Positions 1 through 8,826 of a stretch of 64,000 bases of DNA are shown one piece after another. This stretch comes from Hymenobacter jeongseonensis. Lineage in GTDB: Bacteria > Bacteroidota > Bacteroidia > Cytophagales > Hymenobacteraceae. The stretch is taken from the NCBI RefSeq assembly GCF_015694725.1, contig NZ_JADQDQ010000001.1:744001-808000 (forward strand), in the 5' to 3' direction. The notes under the pieces are model-generated. The model was not told the DNA's origin. It did no database searches and worked only from the letters and a program-made list of their open reading frames with translations. The translations under genes were made by a program, and so were the position numbers. The number at the start of each line of letters is the position of its first letter. The first letter of the stretch is position 1.

Positions 1-552
1 CAGGCCCATCTGCCCGGCGCGGGCGGCGGCGGCGCGGTAGGGGGCCACGGCCCGTTCGCGGTCGGCGAGGTAGTGCACGGCATAGGCTTCCGTATAGAGC
101 TCGATGCGGTCGGTGCCGGTGGTGACGGCAGCTTCCACCAACGCTAGGTCGGGGTCGAGGAAAATGCTGACGCGGCACCCCAGGCTCTTGAGCTCGGCCA
201 CCACGTCGCATAAATAGGCCTGGTGCCGGATAACGTCCCAGCCGGCGTTGGACGTAATGGCCTCGGGGGCGTCGGGCACCAGCGTTACCTGCTCGGGGCG
301 CACCTGGCGGCACAGGGCCAGAAAATCAGGCGTGGGGTTGCCCTCCACGTTCAGCTCCGTGGTCACAACGGACTTCAGGTCGCGCACGTCTTGGTAGCGG
401 ATGTGGCGCTCGTCGGGCCGTGGGTGCACGGTGATGCCTTCGGCCCCAAACCGCTCAATGTCGCGGGCGGCTTGCAGAATGTCGGGCCGGTTGTGGCCCC
501 GGGCGTTGCGCAGGGTGGCCAGTTTGTTGATGTTGACGCTGAGCTTGGTCAC
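1..552 (-). CDS. pdxJ: Pyridoxine 5'-phosphate synthase, 3' end cut by the window edge
   Basis: PdxJ condenses 1-deoxyxylulose 5-phosphate with 3-amino-2-oxopropyl phosphate to give pyridoxine 5'-phosphate, the last ring-forming step of DXP-dependent vitamin B6 synthesis in the cytoplasm. 184 codons are present; the family is about 240 residues, so the C-terminal quarter lies outside the window. Reading from a GTG at 552, the protein begins TKLSVNINKLATLRNARG, the family start, followed by GITVHPRPDERHI with the expected active-site histidines near residues 43 and 50, and TELNVEGNP. It is divergent from the YqeY gene. Identification is secure from the conserved N-terminal blocks. Confidence 0.95.
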   Translation of the reverse strand, partial: MTKLSVNINKLATLRNARGHNRPDILQAARDIERFGAEGITVHPRPDERHIRYQDVRDLKSVVTTELNVEGNPTPDFLALCRQVRPEQVTLVPDAPEAITSNAGWDVIRHQAYLCDVVAELKSLGCRVSIFLDPDLALVEAAVTTGTDRIELYTEAYAVHYLADRERAVAPYRAAAARAGQMGL

Positions 553-1005
553 GGAGAAGTTGGGAAGGAGTGAAGGTGGTTGGCAAAGCACAACAGCCCA
601 TTTGCGTAGGTTGATTTGTACTGAGTGCCGTAATGGAGCCGGCTTGCGGGCCTGTTGCCGTAGCTTCGGGCCGAAATTACGCCCTTCGTCGTCCTCATGC
701 CGGGCCGCTGGGCCTTGTCTGATGCTCTCACGTTCCTTTACTTCACTCAATCCACTGTTCACGCGTCATCTTAAAATTCGGCATTAGTTGACGCCAATGA
801 ATTGGGGCCATTACCACTTGCACTCGAATGAAGGTGACTGCTGCTTCGTGCTGACCTTTGCTAAACTCAAGCTTACCCGTGGCCAGTCTGTCCCAACCCG
901 CGCCCCGCGCCGCATCGCCCTATACCCTCGGCCACCCGCCCCGGTTTGGGGCTATCATCGGCTTTTCCCATCCTCCCACGCACTAACCCGCCAATACCCT
1001 TCCCC
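553..1005. other. Divergent intergenic region between pdxJ and the YqeY gene
   Basis: These 453 bases must hold the promoters of both flanking genes. I found no exact TANNTTTG box on either strand. The nearest is GACCTTTG at about 852-859 on the plus strand, which has one mismatch at the first conserved base. Open frames here have no recognisable protein character. No strong hairpin is visible. Confidence 0.5.
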
Positions 1006-1467
1006 ATGCTAAAAGACACCATCGACGCTGCCATCAAGCAAGCCATGCTGGCCAAAGACAAAGTACGCCTCACCACTCTGCGCAGCATCAAATCCCAGAT
1101 TATGCTGGCCGAAACCGCCGAGGGCGCCACCGGTGGCGCCCTTACCCCCGAAGCCGAGTTGAAGATGCTCAACAAAGCGGCCAAGCAGCGCCGCGATGCC
1201 GCCGCCATTTACAAAGAGCAGTTTCGCTCCGATTTGGAGGAAAACGAGCTGGCTGAACTGGCCATCATCGAGGAATTTCTGCCCGCTCAGCTCTCCGAGG
1301 CCGATTTGGTGGAGCGCCTCGTGCACATCATCCAGCGCGTTGGGGCGCAGGGCCCTTCCGACTTGGGCAAGGTGATGGGCGTGGCCGCGCGCGAGCTCTC
1401 AGGCCAGGCCGATGGCAAGCGCATCTCCGACGTCATCAACCACTTGTTGAACAACACCAACCTGTAA
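1006..1467 (+). CDS. GatB/YqeY domain protein
   Basis: A 153-residue protein of the YqeY family, related to the C-terminal tRNA-binding domain of the amidotransferase subunit GatB; its role as a free-standing protein is not well defined. It begins MLKDTIDAAIKQAMLAKDKVRLTT, the usual start with an amphipathic helix, and contains the EFLPAQLSEADL and GKVMGVAAREL segments typical of the family. Upstream in-frame codons have no family resemblance, so ATG 1006 is chosen. The CvpA gene follows 53 bases later and could be co-transcribed. Confidence 0.9.
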   Translation: MLKDTIDAAIKQAMLAKDKVRLTTLRSIKSQIMLAETAEGATGGALTPEAELKMLNKAAKQRRDAAAIYKEQFRSDLEENELAELAIIEEFLPAQLSEADLVERLVHIIQRVGAQGPSDLGKVMGVAARELSGQADGKRISDVINHLLNNTNL

Positions 1468-1520
1468 ATCATGCGCGCTGAGGGATGGCGCCGCTGTCCC
1501 TCAGCGTCTTATTGCCTGCC

Positions 1521-2054
1521 ATGACGGCCCTCGATATTCTGCTCCTGCTTCCGCTCGGCATTGGGGCCGTAAAAGGTTTTCGACGCGGGCTGGTGCTCGA
1601 AGTTGTTTCGCTGCTGGCGTTTGTCTTGGCCGTGGTGGGCGGGTTGAGTCTGCTTTCGGCGGCGGTGCCGCTGGTGCGGCACTACGTGGGCAGCGCCTTT
1701 GGCATGCTGCCCCTGGTGTCGTTTGCGCTGGTGTTTGTGGCCATCATGTGGGGCGTGCACATGCTCGGGGGCCTGCTCAAAACCGCCGTGCACCTCACCC
1801 CGCTGGGCATGCTGGATAACCTGCTCGGCGGTGCGGCCGGCGTTATCAAATGGATACTGGGCCTGAGCCTGCTGCTGCACGGCACCCGGTTGGCGGGCCT
1901 GCACCTGCTCTCGCCAGCTCTGGTGGCCGAGTCCCAGGTGCTGCCCATTGTGCAGCAGGCCACGCCGCTGGCGCTGCAACTCACCGGCTACGTGCTGCCT
2001 TTCGCCCAGGATTTGCTGGTGAAAATCAAAACCGCATTCGTGAGCCGGAGCTAA
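1521..2054 (+). CDS. CvpA family inner-membrane protein
   Basis: A 177-residue hydrophobic protein with about four membrane helices. The first segment, LDILLLLPLGIGAVKGFRRGL, matches the CvpA/colicin V production family, whose members start at a comparable Met and carry the KGFRRG motif after helix 1. A farther upstream in-frame start (1485) would add twelve residues without family support. The family is linked to envelope homeostasis, but its biochemical role is unclear. It lies between the YqeY gene and pabA, about 95 bases before pabA, and is probably transcribed with them. Confidence 0.85.
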   Translation: MTALDILLLLPLGIGAVKGFRRGLVLEVVSLLAFVLAVVGGLSLLSAAVPLVRHYVGSAFGMLPLVSFALVFVAIMWGVHMLGGLLKTAVHLTPLGMLDNLLGGAAGVIKWILGLSLLLHGTRLAGLHLLSPALVAESQVLPIVQQATPLALQLTGYVLPFAQDLLVKIKTAFVSRS

Positions 2055-2149
2055 AAAACCGCGTTCGGGAATGGAACAGCAGGCAACTGAGGTTTACCGC
2101 TCACCGCTACTGCCCGTTTTCTACGGCTGCTTGCTATTGTACTACCGTA

Positions 2150-2791
2150 ATGCGCCTGTTGCTGCTCGATAATTTCGATTCCTTCACCTTCACCCTGGCC
2201 GACTACCTGCGCCAGCTAGGAGCCGAGGTCTTGGTGCGCCGTAACGACGTGCCCCTGCGGGAGATTCAAGGGCTGGAGTTTGACGGCATTGTCCTTTCGC
2301 CCGGTCCCGGCACTCCTGCCCAGGCCGGCGTGATGCCCGCCGTCATTAAAGCCTATTATCAGCAAAAGCCCATGCTCGGCGTTTGCCTGGGCCACCAAGC
2401 CTTGGGCGAATTCTTCGGGGCCACGGTTGGGCGGGCGGCTCGGCCCATGCACGGCAAAGTGGCCGAAGTTCGCTGCGCTACGGGCGAGGCACTTTTTGCC
2501 GGCTTACCCGTAACGCAGTTGGTAACGCGCTACCATTCGCTCATTCTCAGCGAACCCCTGCCGGCGGAACTGGTTTCCCTGGCTTATACCACCGGCTCGC
2601 CCCCCGAGCTTATGGCCTTGCGCCACCGCACGCTCCCGCTCTATGGCGTGCAGTTTCATCCCGAGGCCTTGCTCACGCCCCACGGTCTGGCAATTTTGGC
2701 CAATTGGCTCCGGTGTTGTATCATTGCCAAAACGCCGGGAATTGACGAGAAACGAGATGGAATTGCGCCGCCAGCACCAGCAAGGGTATGA
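2150..2791 (+). CDS. pabA: Aminodeoxychorismate/anthranilate synthase glutamine amidotransferase subunit
   Basis: A class I glutamine amidotransferase that supplies ammonia to a chorismate-using partner, PabB in folate synthesis or TrpE in tryptophan synthesis. The 213-residue protein begins MRLLLLDNFDSFTFTLADYL, has the oxyanion block SPGPGTP, the nucleophile in GVCLGHQALG (Cys79) and the His-Glu pair in YGVQFHPEAL. ATG 2150 is chosen because the family starts there; the open frame continues upstream only as unrelated sequence. The synthase subunit is not in the window, so PabA versus TrpG cannot be settled, though the absence of trp genes favours PabA. The 3' end overlaps the hydrolase gene by 35 bases. 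Confidence 0.88.
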   Translation: MRLLLLDNFDSFTFTLADYLRQLGAEVLVRRNDVPLREIQGLEFDGIVLSPGPGTPAQAGVMPAVIKAYYQQKPMLGVCLGHQALGEFFGATVGRAARPMHGKVAEVRCATGEALFAGLPVTQLVTRYHSLILSEPLPAELVSLAYTTGSPPELMALRHRTLPLYGVQFHPEALLTPHGLAILANWLRCCIIAKTPGIDEKRDGIAPPAPARV

Positions 2792-3539
2792 ATACGTAGA
2801 CGAAGGCCAAGGCCCGGTGCTGCTGCTGTTGCACGGCCTGTTCGGTGCCCTGAGCAACTGGGAAGACGTGGTACAGGAGTTTGCGCCCGACCACCGGGTC
2901 ATCATTCCGCTGCTCCCCATCTACGAAATGCCTCTTTCGCAGGCCGGTGTGCCCGGCTTGGTGGCCTACGTCGAAGGCTTTGTGGCCACCTTGGGCCTGC
3001 CTGCTGATTTCACCGTGCTCGGCAATTCGCTGGGTGGCCACGTGGCCCTTGTTTACACCCTGAAAAACGCCGAACGCGTCAACCGGCTCGTGCTCACGGG
3101 CAGCAGCGGCCTGTTCGAAAACAGCATGGGTGCGTCGTTCCCCAAGCGCGGCAATTACGCCTACGTGGAAGAGCGGGTTGGCTTTACTTTCTACGACCCC
3201 AAGGTGGCAACCCGGGAATTGGTTGACGAAGTCTTCAATGTCACCAATTCCAACTCCAAGTGCTTGCGCATCATTGCCATTGCCCGCTCGGCACAGCGGC
3301 ACAATCTGAGCAAGGAATTAACTAAAATTACCGTGCCAGTGCTGCTGGTGTGGGGCCTGAACGATACCATCACCCCACCGCCCGTCGCCCACGAATTTGC
3401 CCGGCTGCTGCCCCACGCCGAACTGCGCTTTCTCGACCATTGCTGCCACGCGCCCATGATGGAGCGCCCCGCCGGCTTCAACGCCTACCTGCGCCGGTTT
3501 TTGCGTACTACCGAAACAGCCCCCGCTGCCGCAGCCTAA
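2757..3539 (+). CDS. Alpha/beta hydrolase
   Basis: A 260-residue alpha/beta-hydrolase-fold enzyme of unknown substrate. The oxyanion HGLFG is near residue 26, the nucleophile elbow GNSLGGH places the catalytic Ser near 91, the acid is probably the Asp in WGLNDTITPP, and the histidine lies in CCHAPMMERP near the C-terminus. ATG 2757 gives the start MELRRQHQQGYEYVDEGQGP; it lies inside the pabA reading frame, a 35-base overlap that suggests translational coupling. The downstream CBS-domain gene is 135 bases away. No signal peptide is visible, so a cytoplasmic enzyme is expected. Confidence 0.87.
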   Translation: MELRRQHQQGYEYVDEGQGPVLLLLHGLFGALSNWEDVVQEFAPDHRVIIPLLPIYEMPLSQAGVPGLVAYVEGFVATLGLPADFTVLGNSLGGHVALVYTLKNAERVNRLVLTGSSGLFENSMGASFPKRGNYAYVEERVGFTFYDPKVATRELVDEVFNVTNSNSKCLRIIAIARSAQRHNLSKELTKITVPVLLVWGLNDTITPPPVAHEFARLLPHAELRFLDHCCHAPMMERPAGFNAYLRRFLRTTETAPAAAA

Positions 3540-3674
3540 CGCCGGTTATCCTTTTGCCGGCTCAATTGTTGCTCTCTGTGCTGGCACAGAAGGCTACCAT
3601 TCGTTTGTGTTCCACTATCCTTTCCACCAAGCTATTACCTATCTATTTCTCCGACGCTCATAATTACCTAGCAT

Positions 3675-4349
3675 ATGCCCGCCCTGCTCGCCGAAGACTT
3701 ACTCAACGAAATGATTCCGCCTCTGAAGGGCACCGATTCGGCGGGCAAAGCAGCGCGCTGGCTCGATGAGTTCCACGTGGCACAACTGCCCGTGCTCGAC
3801 AACCGCCTCTACCGGGGCCTTGTTACCGAAGCTGACCTGGCCGATTTCGACGACCCCGAACGGCTCCTGTCGGAGTTGCCGCTGGGCTATGCCGAAGCTT
3901 ATGTGCGCCCCGACCAACACTTTTACCGGGTGATGGAGCTGGCCATTGAAAATAAAATTCAGCTCGTGCCCGTCGTCGACGAGCGTCACGAGTACGCGGG
4001 AGTGGTGACCATTGCCGATGCGCTGGCGGCTTTCGGCCAGCAGCCGGCCGGTGGGCAAGGGGGCATCATTGTCCTCACCATGGAAGAGCGGGATTATTCC
4101 CTCACCCAAATCAGCCGCTACGTTGAGGAAAATAATGCCAAAATCATCAGTGCTTTGGTGGCTCAGGACGAAGTTGACCCTTACCGCATACGGCTTACGC
4201 TGAAGCTTAACACTGATAATTTGGCTCGCATCACGGCCACGCTGGAGCGGTTTGGCTACGTAGTCACCGCGCAGTTCAACGGCAATGCCGTGACCAGCGA
4301 AGACGAGCAGGAGCGCTACGATGCCCTCCTGCGGTACCTGAATGTCTAG
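3675..4349 (+). CDS. CBS-domain pair protein with C-terminal ACT-like domain
   Basis: A 224-residue cytoplasmic protein. Two CBS motifs occupy roughly residues 10-125 (AARWLDEFHVAQLPVLDN, then NKIQLVPVVDERHEYAGVVT), and the remainder (GGIIVLTMEERDYSLTQISR onward) resembles an ACT ligand-binding fold. CBS pairs commonly sense adenine nucleotides; the regulated partner here is unknown. It precedes the Omp85-like gene by six bases and lies upstream of nadK, an order I recall from other Bacteroidota, so a link with NAD(P) metabolism or envelope building is possible but inferred only. Confidence 0.85.
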   Translation: MPALLAEDLLNEMIPPLKGTDSAGKAARWLDEFHVAQLPVLDNRLYRGLVTEADLADFDDPERLLSELPLGYAEAYVRPDQHFYRVMELAIENKIQLVPVVDERHEYAGVVTIADALAAFGQQPAGGQGGIIVLTMEERDYSLTQISRYVEENNAKIISALVAQDEVDPYRIRLTLKLNTDNLARITATLERFGYVVTAQFNGNAVTSEDEQERYDALLRYLNV

Positions 4350-4355
4350 AGCCGG

Positions 4356-5816
4356 GTGGTAGGAGTGCTGCTGACGTTGCGCGCGCTGGTGGCCGGCATT
4401 GGGCTTGGCCTGAGCCAACCGGCCGACACGTTGCCCCGCTCACTGGTACCCGTAGTGGCGCCCTCCGATACGCTGGTGCGCGTTGTGCCTTGTCCGGGTG
4501 TTGTGCGGGCTGCGGTTGGCACCGTTCTGTTCGCGGGCAATTCCGTTACCAAGGAACGCATTTTGCGCGCGGAGCTTGACTTTCGTGAAGGGGATACCTT
4601 GACTCTGGCCGACTTGCCTGCCCGGCTCGAAACCAACCGCAGCCGCTTATTCAACCTCCAGCTGTTTCATTCGGTGGTGGTGCAGTCCAGTTGCGCCGGG
4701 GGCAGACTGCTTATCGTTTTCGGCGTACAGGAGCGGTGGTATACCTTTCCAGTGCCCATTCTGTCGTTGGCCGACCGCAACCTGCGCTCCTGGAGCGAGC
4801 GAGCAGACCGGTGGCGCCGCGTCGATTACGGTATTCACATCAGCCGATACAATTTTCGCGGCCGTAACGAGCAAGTTCGGGCCAACCTTCAACTCGGCTT
4901 CAATCGCAAATACGAGTTGTTTTACGAAGCGCCTGGCTTGGGCGCTTACCGCCGGATTGGGCTCGGCTTAGGGGCGTCATTCAACCAAAGCCGAACGGTT
5001 GATTACGCCACGCAGGCCGACCGATTGGTGCCCCTGCGGACCGATGAAGGGTTTCCCATCCAACGGTTGTATGCCACGGCGGGGCTGCGCTTTCGCCAAA
5101 CCGTGCAGTCTCTCACCGCGTTCGATGTAGCTTACCGCCGCGAGCGCATCAGTGATTCCACCAATTATTACAACCCTGACTATTACCTCGGCCGCACCCA
5201 GCGCGAGTACTTGGAGCTAACGCTGACCAGCACCCGCAATCAGCGCAATACGTTTGCGTACCCACTCACCGGGCAATACGCACAAGCCCGGCTCACGCAC
5301 CGCATTTTCTTAGACGGAACCACGCCTAGCATCACCACCCTGCGCTTGAAGTATGCACGTTACCTCTCCCTAGGTCACGGGTTTTATTACACCGGCGGCT
5401 TTAGCGGACAGGCCCGCCTTGCTCGTCGCCTCGCCTATGCCGACACCCGGGCCCTGGGCTACGAAGACTTGGTGCGGGGCTACGATGAGTACGTAATTGA
5501 CGGCCGGCATTACGGCTTGGTGCAGCAAGGGGTGTCTTACCGGCTGCTCCATCCCGACCCAATTAAGCTGAAGGCCATCGGCAACGATAAAATCAACACC
5601 ATTCCGTTAGCCCTCTACCTCAATATCTTTGCCGATGCCGGCTATGTAGCGGCAGGCACTACCATACCCCAAAACCGCCTTCCCAATCATATGCTGCGGG
5701 CAATAGGCCTCGGGGTGCACTTAGTTACTTACTACGACCGGGTGTTTACCGCTGAGTACACGTTGAACGGCTTGGGCCAAACAGGGTATTTTTTTCGCGC
5801 CGATTTCCCGATTTAA
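4356..5816 (+). CDS. Omp85/BamA-like outer-membrane protein with one visible POTRA domain
   Basis: A 486-residue exported protein starting at GTG 4356, six bases after the CBS gene. A hydrophobic N-terminus (VGVLLTLRALVAGIGLGL) is followed by one POTRA-like unit, GTVLFAGNSVTKERILRAEL through SRLFNLQLFHSVVVQ, and then a long beta-barrel with aromatic-rich strands ending ...GYFFRADFPI. BamA normally has five POTRA domains, and a full-length bamA is present at 9583, so this is a short paralogue. It could be an accessory translocation or assembly pore; the substrate is unknown. It is probably co-transcribed with the CBS gene and nadK. Confidence 0.8.
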   Translation: MVGVLLTLRALVAGIGLGLSQPADTLPRSLVPVVAPSDTLVRVVPCPGVVRAAVGTVLFAGNSVTKERILRAELDFREGDTLTLADLPARLETNRSRLFNLQLFHSVVVQSSCAGGRLLIVFGVQERWYTFPVPILSLADRNLRSWSERADRWRRVDYGIHISRYNFRGRNEQVRANLQLGFNRKYELFYEAPGLGAYRRIGLGLGASFNQSRTVDYATQADRLVPLRTDEGFPIQRLYATAGLRFRQTVQSLTAFDVAYRRERISDSTNYYNPDYYLGRTQREYLELTLTSTRNQRNTFAYPLTGQYAQARLTHRIFLDGTTPSITTLRLKYARYLSLGHGFYYTGGFSGQARLARRLAYADTRALGYEDLVRGYDEYVIDGRHYGLVQQGVSYRLLHPDPIKLKAIGNDKINTIPLALYLNIFADAGYVAAGTTIPQNRLPNHMLRAIGLGVHLVTYYDRVFTAEYTLNGLGQTGYFFRADFPI

Positions 5817-5894
5817 CAATATCGGCCGGCTCATCTGGTTATTTATTTGTTACGTAACCCCGCTTCGGTTGCGCAAGCTGTTGCCCCACTCCGC

Positions 5895-6788
5895 ATGAAA
5901 ATCGCCATCCTTGGCAAGCCTTTCGACGATGAAGCCGCCCCGGCCATTCAGGCATTATTCGATGACCTAGCCGCCCGGCGTGCCGAAGTGCGCATCGGCG
6001 AAGCTTTCCGCACTTTCCTCAACAACCGCATCCGCCTCCCCGAAGGCACCACCGAATTCCGCCGCGGCGACTCCCTGCGCGGCGTTCAATTTGTCCTCAG
6101 CATTGGCGGCGATGGCACCTTGCTCGATACCGTAACCTACGTTGGCAGCCTGCAAATCCCGATTTTGGGCATTCACACCGGCCGGCTTGGCTTCTTGGCC
6201 ACCATCACCCCCGACCGGATTGCCCAAGCCATCGACTCGTTGTATAAAGGCCATTTTAACATTGAGGAACGCAGCCTTATTCGCGTCGATACCGACCCCG
6301 ATGTGTTTGGCAGCCTCAACTTCGGTCTCAACGAATTCAGCGTCCTTAAGCGCGACACTTCGTCCATGATTGTCGTGCATACGTACATTGATGGCGAATA
6401 CCTCAACTCTTATTGGGCCGATGGGTTGGTAGTTGCAACCCCAACGGGCTCCACGGGGTATTCGCTCAGTTGTGGGGGACCAGTGATGCTGCCTCAAACC
6501 AACAATTTTATCATTGCGCCCGTATGCCCCCACAATTTGAATGTGCGCCCGCTGGTTGTGTCAGACCAAAGTGTGATTTCCTTCGAAATTGAGGGGCGCA
6601 GCACCAGCTACATGCTGGCGCTCGACTCTCGCTCCCTGCCGGTAGAGGCATCTGTGCAAATTGCGGTTCGCCGCGAAGCGTTCAATGCCCGCTTGGTTAA
6701 ACTCAACCATGTAAACTTTCTCAGCACGTTGCGAAGCAAGTTAAACTGGGGGCTAGACCGGCGAAACCCGGCTGGTATTCAGTCGTAA
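5895..6788 (+). CDS. nadK: NAD kinase
   Basis: Phosphorylates NAD to NADP in the cytoplasm. The 297-residue protein has the family start MKIAILGKPFDDEA, the GGDGT phosphate-binding motif at residues 70-74 (SIGGDGTLLD), the NE-containing segment FGLNEFSVLKRD, and the glycine-rich DGLVVATPTGSTGYSLSCGG that closes the active site. ATG 5895 is preferred over an upstream codon at 5847, which adds sixteen unrelated residues. It closes the probable operon that begins near pabA. Confidence 0.96.
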   Translation: MKIAILGKPFDDEAAPAIQALFDDLAARRAEVRIGEAFRTFLNNRIRLPEGTTEFRRGDSLRGVQFVLSIGGDGTLLDTVTYVGSLQIPILGIHTGRLGFLATITPDRIAQAIDSLYKGHFNIEERSLIRVDTDPDVFGSLNFGLNEFSVLKRDTSSMIVVHTYIDGEYLNSYWADGLVVATPTGSTGYSLSCGGPVMLPQTNNFIIAPVCPHNLNVRPLVVSDQSVISFEIEGRSTSYMLALDSRSLPVEASVQIAVRREAFNARLVKLNHVNFLSTLRSKLNWGLDRRNPAGIQS

Positions 6789-6845
6789 CTAGACTATTAC
6801 TTGTTGAAAATATACTGGAAAGTTTTTTTAGTTCCAGATAACGCC

Positions 6846-6853
6846 TACTTTTG
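6846..6853 (+). promoter_or_regulatory. Predicted promoter -7 box of the first DUF6089 gene
   Basis: TACTTTTG matches TANNTTTG, the -7 element of Bacteroidota primary sigma promoters. A T-rich run ending near 6830 overlaps the expected -33 position about 19 bases upstream. It lies 75 bases before ATG 6928 in an otherwise empty gap. Inferred from sequence only. Confidence 0.5.
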
Positions 6854-6927
6854 TCACTGTCTGAAACTGCGCACTTTCCGTGCTGCCCCTCCATACCTGA
6901 ACATCGCCTCATCATTTTTGCTGCCTT

Positions 6928-7896
6928 ATGAAAAATATTTTCACGTATTCTACGGCCTTTGCGCTCGGATTAGCCTTGGTGGCTACCCCCGAAGCAGAAG
7001 CCCAGCAGTTTAGTAAGCGGAAACAATATAACTCAGTGGGCTTCAGCCTAAACGCTGTGAATTATTTTGGGGACGTTACCCCGGTTACCAACTTTACCAG
7101 CTTCCGCTTAGGTGCCACCCGTGTTGGTGCCGGTGTCTCCATCACCCGTCGCTTCTACCCACGCCTTTCCGGACGGTTTGGTCTTTCCTACGGCCGTATC
7201 TCGGGTGACGACAACTTGGCTGCTGACCAGAACGACCCCGATGCCCGCTACCGTTATAACCGGAACATGAGTTTTCGGAATGATATGGTAGAAGCTTCGG
7301 CAGTCGCAATCTTCGACCTGATTGAAAACCGTAACAATTACCTGAAGCGCCCGGACTTTGTGCCGTATGTCTTCGCTGGTGTTGCCGGTTTCTATCATAA
7401 CCCCAAAGGCAAAGTTGGCGATAAAGCTCCCGAAGGCCTGCGGCCTGGCACCTACGTTTCGCTGGCTGAGTTGAAAACCGAAGGACAAGCTAGCGCCTAC
7501 GGCAAAACCCAGTTTGCCATTCCTTTTGGTGGTGGTATCCGCTACCGCATCAACCGCAACTTTGATGCAAGCCTGGAAATTGGCTGGCGCAAAACGTTCA
7601 CCGACTATCTTGACGACGTAGGAGGAAAGTATGCTCCTGCTGGAAGCTTCACCACGGCCGCACAGGCGTATTTTGGTGGTGGTAACCCCGATGCTTCTTC
7701 TAGATTGACTCCTAGAGGCGGCAACTTTGCCGACGGTGGTGGTTTGACCCGTGACCGTACCACCGAATTCCGTGGTTTTGACACGCCCGGCGAAATTCGT
7801 GGCGACAGTCGCAATAGAACGGACTGGTACATCGTTACCGGTGTCTCGTTGAATTACATCTTGACGCCCCGCATCAAGAACCCCAAATTCCGCTAG
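6928..7896 (+). CDS. DUF6089 family outer-membrane barrel protein
   Basis: A 322-residue exported protein with an N-terminal signal peptide that probably cleaves after EAEAQ (residues 22-26). The mature start, SKRKQYNSVGFSLNAVNYFGDVTP, is the hallmark of DUF6089, followed by alternating amphipathic strands (RRFYPRLSGRFGLSYGRISG; YVFAGVAGFYHNPKG; IPFGGGIRYRINRNFDASLE) of a small beta-barrel and a C-terminal strand ending in NPKFR. The family sits between nadK and uppS-bamA in many Bacteroidota; function is unknown but the context suggests outer-membrane biogenesis. Another member follows 41 bases downstream. Confidence 0.87.
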   Translation: MKNIFTYSTAFALGLALVATPEAEAQQFSKRKQYNSVGFSLNAVNYFGDVTPVTNFTSFRLGATRVGAGVSITRRFYPRLSGRFGLSYGRISGDDNLAADQNDPDARYRYNRNMSFRNDMVEASAVAIFDLIENRNNYLKRPDFVPYVFAGVAGFYHNPKGKVGDKAPEGLRPGTYVSLAELKTEGQASAYGKTQFAIPFGGGIRYRINRNFDASLEIGWRKTFTDYLDDVGGKYAPAGSFTTAAQAYFGGGNPDASSRLTPRGGNFADGGGLTRDRTTEFRGFDTPGEIRGDSRNRTDWYIVTGVSLNYILTPRIKNPKFR

Positions 7897-7937
7897 CCTA
7901 ACTTGCTGGCTGATTACATACCCTACAGTCAGTTTGG

Positions 7938-8693
7938 ATGACAAATTCTGGTTTTTACAGCGCACTCCTCGTTTGCCTTACGCAAGCGGGGAGTGCGTTT
8001 TTTTGCTCTAGCGCTAGTGCACAAACCACCAGCGAAATTGGAATCGGCCTTGGGGCTACTAATTACAGGGGAGAAATTGCCCCCAAGTACCAGTTCAATA
8101 ACAACCGGCCCGCTGTCACGGCGTTCTATCGGAAGGACATATCGGTGCCCATCACGCTACGCGGAGGAATCACAGCCGGCTTTCTGCGGGCCGCTGACGA
8201 CAATGTAGTCGGGGTAGACGGTGAAGTGCCGCCTTTGCAGGGCTACCGCCAGGCAAACACCAAAGGCGGCTTGCTTGAAGCATCTGCCGTGATGGAGTAT
8301 AACTTTCTGGATTACCATTTTCGGACAAACAAGGTCCACTTCACGCCATATCTTTTTGTGGGTGTAGCAGCATTTTACGCCAATACCACCACCACTACCA
8401 ACAACGCGGCCCTCGAAGCTCGATTTAACCGACGAGGCTCAATGTTGGGTTTTGCTATTCCGGCGGGGGTAGGAATTAAATATGCCTTATCGAAGCATAT
8501 TAATTTGGGTTTAGAAGCGGGCGTTCGCAAGGCTTTCACTGACGAACTGGACCATTTGGCCACCCAAGACCCGCTCTTGGTGAACCCGCATACCCAGGAT
8601 TGGTATTATTATAGTGGCGTGAGCTTATCGTATACGTTCTATAAAATCCTTTGTCCGGACCAATACAAAGACAATAAAGAGCTGTTAAAGTAG
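7938..8693 (+). CDS. Second DUF6089 family outer-membrane barrel protein
   Basis: A 251-residue paralogue of the preceding protein, with a signal peptide ending near ASAQTTS (about residue 30), the mature segment EIGIGLGATNYRGEIAPKYQF, and barrel strands LRGGITAGFLRAADD, TPYLFVGVAAFYANT and IPAGVGIKYALSKHINLGLE that align in order with those of the upstream copy. It lacks the long insertion found near residues 230-290 of that copy. The pair probably arose by tandem duplication and then diverged. Function unknown; the outer membrane is the likely location. Confidence 0.83.
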   Translation: MTNSGFYSALLVCLTQAGSAFFCSSASAQTTSEIGIGLGATNYRGEIAPKYQFNNNRPAVTAFYRKDISVPITLRGGITAGFLRAADDNVVGVDGEVPPLQGYRQANTKGGLLEASAVMEYNFLDYHFRTNKVHFTPYLFVGVAAFYANTTTTTNNAALEARFNRRGSMLGFAIPAGVGIKYALSKHINLGLEAGVRKAFTDELDHLATQDPLLVNPHTQDWYYYSGVSLSYTFYKILCPDQYKDNKELLK

Positions 8694-8826
8694 TCTTTAG
8701 CGCTTTGGTAAAATAACTGGACAACTAAGAAGCCAAGTACTGGCTTTGGGAAGGCAAAGGGAAGTATGCGGCCGCTAAATGCAACCATTTCCGTAACTTG
8801 CGTCCTCTTTTAGCGAAACCGCAAAG

